Positions 31,184 through 36,258 of a stretch of DNA of 36,258 bases are shown in pieces; within the stretch, counting starts at the first letter, position 1, and each line of letters starts with the position of its first letter. The stretch is from Streptomyces sp. NBS 14/10 (GTDB lineage Bacteria; Actinomycetota; Actinomycetes; Streptomycetales; Streptomycetaceae). The stretch is taken from NCBI RefSeq assembly GCF_002224125.1, contig NZ_NCSM01000061.1, forward strand, positions 1-36,258, in the 5' to 3' direction. The notes beneath the pieces were generated by a model, which saw only the letters and a program-made list of their open reading frames with translations, was not told the DNA's origin and made no database searches. Made by a program: the position numbers and the translations under genes.

Positions 31184-31285
31184 CGTGGGGCCACACGCTT
31201 TGCCGCCCCGTCGGACCGGAGGCACACTGGCACCGTACGTGCCGGTAATGTCACGAGATTGTCCATTCGCGGCAAGGGAGCACCC

Positions 31286-33271
31286 ATGACCGCATCATCC
31301 GTCAGGCCCGTGTCCGAGCGCGAAGCGCGCCGGGTCGCCGAGGCAGCCCGCGAGCAGGTATGGCACAAGCCGAGCTTCGCCAAGGAACTGTTCCTCGGCC
31401 GCTTCCGGCTCGATCTGATCCACCCCCATCCCGCCCCCGCCCCGGATGACGTACGGCGCGGTGAGAAGTTCCTCGAGAAGCTGAACTCGTTCTGCGAGAC
31501 CGGTATCGACGCCGCCCGCATCGAACGCGAGGCCAAGATCCCCGACGAGACGATCGAGGGCCTCAAGGAGCTCGGCGCGCTCGGCATGAAGATCGACCCC
31601 AAGTACGGCGGCGTCGGCCTCACCCAGGTCTACTACAACAAGGCCCTGGCCCTCGTCAGCTCGGTGAGCCCGGCCATCGGCGCGCTGCTCTCGGCCCACC
31701 AGTCCATCGGAGTGCCCCAGCCGCTCAAGCTGTTCGGCACCCAGGAGCAGAAGGACACCTTCCTGCCCCGCTGCGCCCGCACCGACATCTCGGCCTTCCT
31801 GCTCACCGAGCCTGACGTGGGCTCCGACCCGGCCCGGCTCGCCACCACCGCCGTACCCGAAGGCGACGGCTACATCCTCGACGGAGTGAAGCTGTGGACG
31901 ACCAACGGGGTGGTCGCCGACCTCCTCGTGGTCATGGCCCGCGTCCCCGCGTCCGAGGGCCACAAGGGCGGTATCACCGCCTTCATCGTCGAGACGGCCT
32001 CCGAGGGCGTCACCGTCGAGAACCGCAACGCCTTCATGGGCCTGCGCGGCCTGGAGAACGGAGTGACCCGCTTCCACCGGGTCCGCGTCCCCGCCGCCAA
32101 CCGCATCGGCCCGGAGGGCGCCGGGCTCAAGATCGCTCTGACCACCCTCAACACCGGCCGGCTCTCGCTGCCCGCGATGTGCGCGGGCTCCGGGAAGTGG
32201 TGTCTGAAGATCGCCCGCGAATGGTCCGCGGCCCGCGAGCAGTGGGGCAAGCCGATCGCCCGGCACGAGGCCGTCGGCGCCAAGATCTCCTTCATCGCGG
32301 CGACCACCTTCGCCCTGGAGGCCGTCATCGACCTCGCCTCCCAGATGGCTGACGAGGACCGCAACGACATCCGTATCGAAGCGGCGCTGGCCAAGCTGTA
32401 CGGCAGCGAGATGGCCTGGCTGATGGCCGACGAGCTGGTCCAGATCCGCGGCGGCCGCGGCTTCGAGACCGCCGCCTCGCTCGCCGCCCGCGGCGAGCGG
32501 GCCGTCCCGGCCGAGCAGATGCTCCGCGACCTGCGCATCAACCGCATCTTCGAGGGCTCGACGGAGATCATGCACCTGCTGATCGCCCGCGAGGCCGTGG
32601 ACGCCCATCTGTCCGTGGCGGGCGACCTCATCGACCCTGACAAGTCCCTGTCCGACAAGGGCAAGGCGGCCGCCAAGGCCGGCGGCTTCTACGCCCGCTG
32701 GCTGCCGGGCCTGGTCACCGGCCCCGGCCAGCTCCCGCGGGCCTACGCCGAGTTCCGCCCGCCCGTCTCCCACCGCCACCCTCAAGGGAAGCGCGCCGCG
32801 CAGCAGCCCCATTCCCCCGCCTACCGCGACCTCTCCCCGCATCTGCGCTACGTCGAGCGCTCGGCGCGCAAGCTCGCCCGCTCCACGTTCTACGCCATGT
32901 CCCGCTGGCAGGGCCGGATGGAGACCAAACAGGCCTTCCTCGGCCGCATCGTCGACATCGGCGCGGAGCTGTTCGCCATGAGCGCCGCCTGCGTACGGGC
33001 CGAGATGCTGCGCACCACGGGCGACCACGGCGCCGAGGCGTACCAGCTGGCCGACGTCTTCTGCCGACAGGCCCGGATCCGCGCCGAGGAGCTCTTCGCC
33101 CGGCTGTGGACCAACACCGACGAGCTCGACCGCAAGGTCGTCTCGGGCGTGCTGGCGGGCTCGTACGCCTGGCTGGAGGAGGGCGTGCTCGACCCCAGTG
33201 GCGACGGCCCCTGGATCGCCGACGCCACCCCGGGCCCAGCCACGAAGGAAAACGTCCACAGGCGCGTTTGA
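31286..33271 (+). CDS. Acyl-CoA dehydrogenase family protein
   Basis: The 661-residue flavoenzyme starts at an ATG with AAGGGAG 6 bases upstream (an in-frame start at 31259 lacks one). The acyl-CoA dehydrogenase core is clear: YGGVGLTQ, the FAD/substrate motif FLLTEPDVGSDPA (about 171–183), WTTNGVVADLLVV, and FEGSTEIMHLLIAREAV with the catalytic glutamate region. It is longer than the usual 380–400 residues, with about 50 N-terminal and 200 C-terminal extra residues (resembling the VLCAD/FadE-like group). It should oxidise acyl-CoA esters with FAD; the natural acyl chain cannot be told. It is divergent from lacI and followed by a hairpin. Confidence 0.92.
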   Translation: MTASSVRPVSEREARRVAEAAREQVWHKPSFAKELFLGRFRLDLIHPHPAPAPDDVRRGEKFLEKLNSFCETGIDAARIEREAKIPDETIEGLKELGALGMKIDPKYGGVGLTQVYYNKALALVSSVSPAIGALLSAHQSIGVPQPLKLFGTQEQKDTFLPRCARTDISAFLLTEPDVGSDPARLATTAVPEGDGYILDGVKLWTTNGVVADLLVVMARVPASEGHKGGITAFIVETASEGVTVENRNAFMGLRGLENGVTRFHRVRVPAANRIGPEGAGLKIALTTLNTGRLSLPAMCAGSGKWCLKIAREWSAAREQWGKPIARHEAVGAKISFIAATTFALEAVIDLASQMADEDRNDIRIEAALAKLYGSEMAWLMADELVQIRGGRGFETAASLAARGERAVPAEQMLRDLRINRIFEGSTEIMHLLIAREAVDAHLSVAGDLIDPDKSLSDKGKAAAKAGGFYARWLPGLVTGPGQLPRAYAEFRPPVSHRHPQGKRAAQQPHSPAYRDLSPHLRYVERSARKLARSTFYAMSRWQGRMETKQAFLGRIVDIGAELFAMSAACVRAEMLRTTGDHGAEAYQLADVFCRQARIRAEELFARLWTNTDELDRKVVSGVLAGSYAWLEEGVLDPSGDGPWIADATPGPATKENVHRRV

Positions 33272-33293
33272 ACCGGCGGCCCCAGGCCCCGTA

Positions 33294-33323
33294 GTTGCGT
33301 CCGGGCCCCCACCCGGGCGCAAC
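33294..33323 (+). terminator. Hairpin terminator after the acyl-CoA dehydrogenase
   Basis: GTTGCGTCCGGG (33294–33305) pairs with CCCGGGCGCAAC (33312–33323) with one T·G pair and a 6-base loop. It starts 23 bases after the stop codon and separates the gene from dxr. Confidence 0.8.
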
Positions 33324-33450
33324 CATCAATTGAGCAACCCCCACGGCGAGCAACCAGGTCCGCGAGAGCGGCGCCGGTTTAGGCGCAAAGAGGGGTGCCG
33401 CTGCCGGGACCCGGTCACCCTGCCGGTGCGCGACGGGCAACAATGGGGCA

Positions 33451-34716
33451 ATGACGGATTCCCTCGCTGACCCGCACCTCCGCTTTCCGGCGGCCACCGC
33501 CGCCACCGGAGGCCCGCGCGACATCGTGATCCTCGGCTCCACCGGATCGATCGGCACCCAGGCCATCGACGTGGTGCTGCGCAACCCCGACCGCTTCCGG
33601 GTGACCGGGCTCTCCGCCGCCGGCGGGCGGCCCGGGCTGCTCGCCGAGCAGGCTCACCGGCTCGGGGTGCGGGTGGTCGCGGTGGCCCGGCCGGAGGCCG
33701 TGGCCGAGGTGCGCGAGGCGCTGGCCGCGCGGTACGGGGCGGGGGAGCCGCTGCCGGAGATCGTCGCGGGGCCGGACGCGGCCACCGAGCTGGCCCGCTC
33801 CGAGTGCGACACCGTGCTCAACGGCATCACCGGCTCCATCGGCCTGGCGCCCACCCTGGCCGCGCTCGAGGCCGGCCGGGTGCTCGCGCTGGCCAACAAG
33901 GAGTCGCTGATCGTCGGCGGGCCGCTGGTCAAGGCCCTGGCCAAGCCCGGGCAGATCGTGCCGGTCGACTCCGAGCACTCCGCCCTCTTCCAGGCGCTGC
34001 TCGGCGGCTCCCGGCAGGAGGTCCGCAAGCTGGTGGTCACCGCGTCCGGCGGGCCGTTCCGGGGGCGTACGAAGCAGGAGCTGACCGAGGTCACGCCCGA
34101 GCAGGCGCTGGCCCACCCCACCTGGGACATGGGCCCGGTGATCACGATCAACTCCGCGACCTTGGTCAACAAGGGTCTTGAGGTCATCGAGGCGCATCTC
34201 CTCTATGACATTCCCTTCGATCGGATTGAGGTTGTGGTCCACCCGCAGTCGTATATCCACTCGATGGTCGAATTCATTGACGGTTCCACCCTGGCGCAGG
34301 CGAGTCCGCCCGATATGCGGATGCCGATCGCGCTCGGTCTCGGCTGGCCGGACCGGGTGCCGGACGCCGCGCCCGGCTGCGACTGGACCAAGGCGCACAC
34401 CTGGGAGTTCTTCCCGCTGGACAACGACGCTTTCCCCTCGATCGGCCTCTCCCGCCACGTCGGCGCGCTCGGCGGCACCGTGCCCGCCGTTTTCAACGCG
34501 GCGAACGAGGAGTGTGTGGACGCCTTCCTGGCCCGGAAGCTGCCGTTCAACGGAATCGTCGATACGGTCGCCCAAGTGGTGGCCGAACACGGCACCCCCA
34601 CCGCGGGAACCCGGCTCACGGTCGAGGACGTCCTCCAGGCCGAGGCATGGGCCCGCGCCCGCGCCCGTGAACTGGCCGCCCGCGCGGCCGAAGCGACTCC
34701 GGAGGCTCGCGCATGA
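33451..34716 (+). CDS. dxr: 1-deoxy-D-xylulose 5-phosphate reductoisomerase
   Basis: The 421-residue enzyme rearranges and reduces DXP to MEP with NADPH, the second step of the MEP isoprenoid pathway. Motifs: ILGSTGSIG (28–35) for [24 protein letters not shown] and [11 protein letters not shown], the metal/substrate motif [19 protein letters not shown], and [27 protein letters not shown]. Length is slightly above the usual 390–400 because of a longer N-terminus and an Ala/Arg-rich tail. The ATG has only a weak GGGG upstream. The stop overlaps the start of the protease gene (ATGA, 34713–34716), and ispG follows, the common actinobacterial arrangement. Confidence 0.97.
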   Translation: MTDSLADPHLRFPAATAATGGPRDIVILGSTGSIGTQAIDVVLRNPDRFRVTGLSAAGGRPGLLAEQAHRLGVRVVAVARPEAVAEVREALAARYGAGEPLPEIVAGPDAATELARSECDTVLNGITGSIGLAPTLAALEAGRVLALANKESLIVGGPLVKALAKPGQIVPVDSEHSALFQALLGGSRQEVRKLVVTASGGPFRGRTKQELTEVTPEQALAHPTWDMGPVITINSATLVNKGLEVIEAHLLYDIPFDRIEVVVHPQSYIHSMVEFIDGSTLAQASPPDMRMPIALGLGWPDRVPDAAPGCDWTKAHTWEFFPLDNDAFPSIGLSRHVGALGGTVPAVFNAANEECVDAFLARKLPFNGIVDTVAQVVAEHGTPTAGTRLTVEDVLQAEAWARARARELAARAAEATPEARA

Positions 34717-36014
34717 CGGCACTGATGACGGTCCTTGGCATCGTCGTATTCGTTGTCGGACTGCTCTTCTCGATCGCCTGGCATGAGCTCGGACATCTCT
34801 CCACGGCCAAGCTCTTCGGCATCCGGGTGCCGCAGTACATGGTGGGCTTCGGTCCGACGATCTTCTCCCGTAAGAAGGGGGACACGGAGTACGGCGTCAA
34901 GGCGGTCCCGTTCGGCGGCTACATCCGCATGATCGGGATGTTCCCGCCCGGCGACGACGGGAAGATAGCGGCACGTTCCACCTCGCCGTGGCGCAGCATG
35001 ATCGAGGACGCCCGGTCGGCCGCGTACGAGGAGCTGCAGCCGGGCGACGAGACCCGGATGTTCTATACGCGCAAGCCGTGGAAGCGCGTGATCGTGATGT
35101 TCGCCGGGCCGTTCATGAATCTGGTGCTCGCCGTGGCGATCTTCCTCGGCGTGATGATGGCCTTCGGCGTCAACACCCAGACCACCACCGTGGGCACCGT
35201 CCAGAAGTGTGTGGTCGCGGCCTCGGCCTCGACCGACAAGTGTCCGAAGGACGCCAAGGACTCGCCGGCCAACGCCGCGGGGCTGCGGTCCCGCGACAAG
35301 ATCGTCGCCTTCAACGGCGAGCCGACCTCGGACTGGAGCAGCCTCCAGCAGCACATCCGCAAGACCGTCGGCCCCGCGACGATCACCGTCGAGCGCGATG
35401 GCGTCCGCAAGGATCTGCACGCGGTGCTCATCAAGAACCAGGTCGCCAAGTCGGACGGTAATGGCGGCTATGTGGAGGGGCAGTACGTCTCCGCGGGCTT
35501 CCTCGGCTTCACTCCGGCGAGTGGTGTGGTCAAGCAGTCCTTCGGCCAGTCGGTGGACCGGATGGGCAATATGGTCCAGGACGGCATCGACTCGCTGATC
35601 GCCCTGCCCTCGAAGGTCCCGGACCTGTGGAACGCGGCCTTCGGCGACGGTGAGCGCAAGGCTGACTCCCCGATGGGCGTCGTCGGCGCGGCGCGGGTCG
35701 GCGGGGAGGTCGCCAGCCTCGACATCCCGGCCTCCCAGCGGGTCGCCACCATGCTGTTCCTGGTGGCGGGCTTCAACCTCTCGCTCTTCCTGTTCAACAT
35801 GCTGCCGCTGCTGCCGCTGGACGGCGGGCATATCGCGGGCGCGGTGTGGGAGTCCGTACGGCGCCACACCGCCCGGCTGGTCCGGCGGCCCGACCCGGGG
35901 CCGTTCGACGTGGCCAAGATGATGCCGGTCGCCTATGTGATCGCCGGAGTGTTCATCTGCTTCACCCTGTTGGTGCTGGTGGCCGATGTGGTGAATCCGG
36001 TGAAAATCTCCTGA
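34713..36014 (+). CDS. RseP-like site-2 zinc metalloprotease with PDZ domain
   Basis: The 433-residue membrane protease has HELGH (24–28) in its first helix, the [31 protein letters not shown] segment with the conserved FGGY loop, a PDZ-like domain in the middle (about 185–250, [18 protein letters not shown]), and the second active-site motif [13 protein letters not shown] near residue 370, where Asp completes the zinc site. S2P enzymes cut anti-sigma factors or signal peptides within the membrane. It overlaps dxr by 4 bases and precedes ispG, so isoprenoid synthesis and envelope proteolysis are linked transcriptionally, a conserved arrangement in the group. Confidence 0.95.
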   Translation: MTALMTVLGIVVFVVGLLFSIAWHELGHLSTAKLFGIRVPQYMVGFGPTIFSRKKGDTEYGVKAVPFGGYIRMIGMFPPGDDGKIAARSTSPWRSMIEDARSAAYEELQPGDETRMFYTRKPWKRVIVMFAGPFMNLVLAVAIFLGVMMAFGVNTQTTTVGTVQKCVVAASASTDKCPKDAKDSPANAAGLRSRDKIVAFNGEPTSDWSSLQQHIRKTVGPATITVERDGVRKDLHAVLIKNQVAKSDGNGGYVEGQYVSAGFLGFTPASGVVKQSFGQSVDRMGNMVQDGIDSLIALPSKVPDLWNAAFGDGERKADSPMGVVGAARVGGEVASLDIPASQRVATMLFLVAGFNLSLFLFNMLPLLPLDGGHIAGAVWESVRRHTARLVRRPDPGPFDVAKMMPVAYVIAGVFICFTLLVLVADVVNPVKIS

Positions 36015-36025
36015 TGATGCGAAAT

Positions 36026-36059
36026 GCCCCGAAGTTCACCATTCGATGGACTTCGGGGC
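36026..36059 (+). terminator. Hairpin between the S2P protease gene and ispG
   Basis: GCCCCGAAGT (36026–36035) pairs perfectly with ACTTCGGGGC (36050–36059). Inside, CCAT/ATGG extends the stem past a three-base bulge, leaving a TCG loop. It starts 12 bases after the protease stop codon and could terminate or attenuate transcription into ispG. Confidence 0.68.
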
Positions 36060-36155
36060 CGGAATGTGCTTGGCCCGGGCGTGGTGCCGTAACCTCGGAC
36101 ACCGGAGCCCGCCGATCTCGGGACCTTCATTCATGACCTTGGGGTTGCTCGCCAG

Positions 36156-36258
36156 ATGACAGCGATTTCGCTTGGAATGCCGTCCGTTCCGATCAAGCTC
36201 GCCGACCGCAGAGTCAGCCGGAAAATCCAGGTCGGATCGGTGGCGGTGGGCGGGGACG
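36156..36258 (+). CDS. ispG: 4-hydroxy-3-methylbut-2-enyl diphosphate synthase, N-terminal part (partial)
   Basis: The first 34 codons are present, from ATG at 36156 to the window edge. The N-terminus (MTAISLGMPSVPI, then RRVSRKIQVGSVAVGGD) matches actinobacterial IspG/GcpE, the iron–sulfur enzyme making HMBPP in the MEP pathway; IQVGSVAVGGD is the conserved beginning of the barrel. The location after dxr and the S2P protease supports the call. The region 36060–36155 between the hairpin and the start shows no clear ribosome site. Confidence 0.88.
   Translation, partial: MTAISLGMPSVPIKLADRRVSRKIQVGSVAVGGD

Noticed and set aside
1..36258. tRNA, rRNA or secondary-metabolite synthase genes
   Set aside because: None were seen on either strand; no PKS, NRPS or terpene-synthase motifs occur.

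Overview
The window looks like a stretch of Streptomyces chromosome. Coding regions are very GC-rich with strong third-position GC, GTG starts are common, and hairpins without U-tracts follow many genes. The order dxr – site-2 protease – ispG at the right end is typical of the genus. No rRNA, tRNA, insertion sequence, prophage or CRISPR array was seen.

Left part (1–13.5 kb), housekeeping and nitrogen/polyamine metabolism. The window opens with the tail of an aldehyde dehydrogenase of the gamma-aminobutyraldehyde dehydrogenase type and a hairpin terminator. Next come a Uma2-family protein, then on the minus strand a translationally coupled pair: an adenosine-deaminase-like enzyme (possibly the aminodeoxyfutalosine deaminase of menaquinone synthesis) and a GDPD-type phosphodiesterase. 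Two paralogous proline-rich DUF4190 membrane proteins flank a NADAR-type N-glycosidase. A PAP2 phosphatase, gabT, a large orphan two-TM ATPase resembling conjugative coupling proteins, a PucR-type regulator and a second aldehyde dehydrogenase follow. With the partial first gene, gabT, PucR and the second dehydrogenase suggest putrescine/GABA catabolism.

Middle part (13.6–31.2 kb), a glycan utilisation region. A minus-strand GH3 enzyme (with a beta-trefoil-like insertion and a C-terminal CBM6-like domain) is divergent from an operon encoding a lipoprotein binding protein, two LplB/LplC-type permeases, a frameshifted GH42 beta-galactosidase and a secreted GH12 glucanase. About 4 kb further on lie a GH31 alpha-xylosidase-type enzyme and a LacI regulator. 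The same palindrome, GAAGCGCTTC, occurs twice in the GH3/binding-protein intergenic region and twice upstream of the lacI gene, tying the two halves into one probable regulon. The enzyme set fits xyloglucan: GH12 cuts outside the cell, the ABC system imports oligosaccharides, and GH31, GH42 and GH3 remove xylose, galactose and glucose inside. No ABC ATPase is encoded here, so a shared one (MsiK-like) is presumed. A NarL-type two-component system and an MMPL transporter sit between the two halves.

Right part (31.2–36.3 kb), an acyl-CoA dehydrogenase, then dxr and a RseP-like site-2 protease overlapping by ATGA, a hairpin, and the start of ispG (MEP isoprenoid pathway).

The most notable observations are the operator-linked putative xyloglucan regulon, the single-base frameshift and missing stop codon at GH42/GH12, the modified active-site motif in the adenosine-deaminase-like protein, and the orphan coupling-protein-like ATPase. 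All identifications come from reading motifs by eye; no database search was possible.
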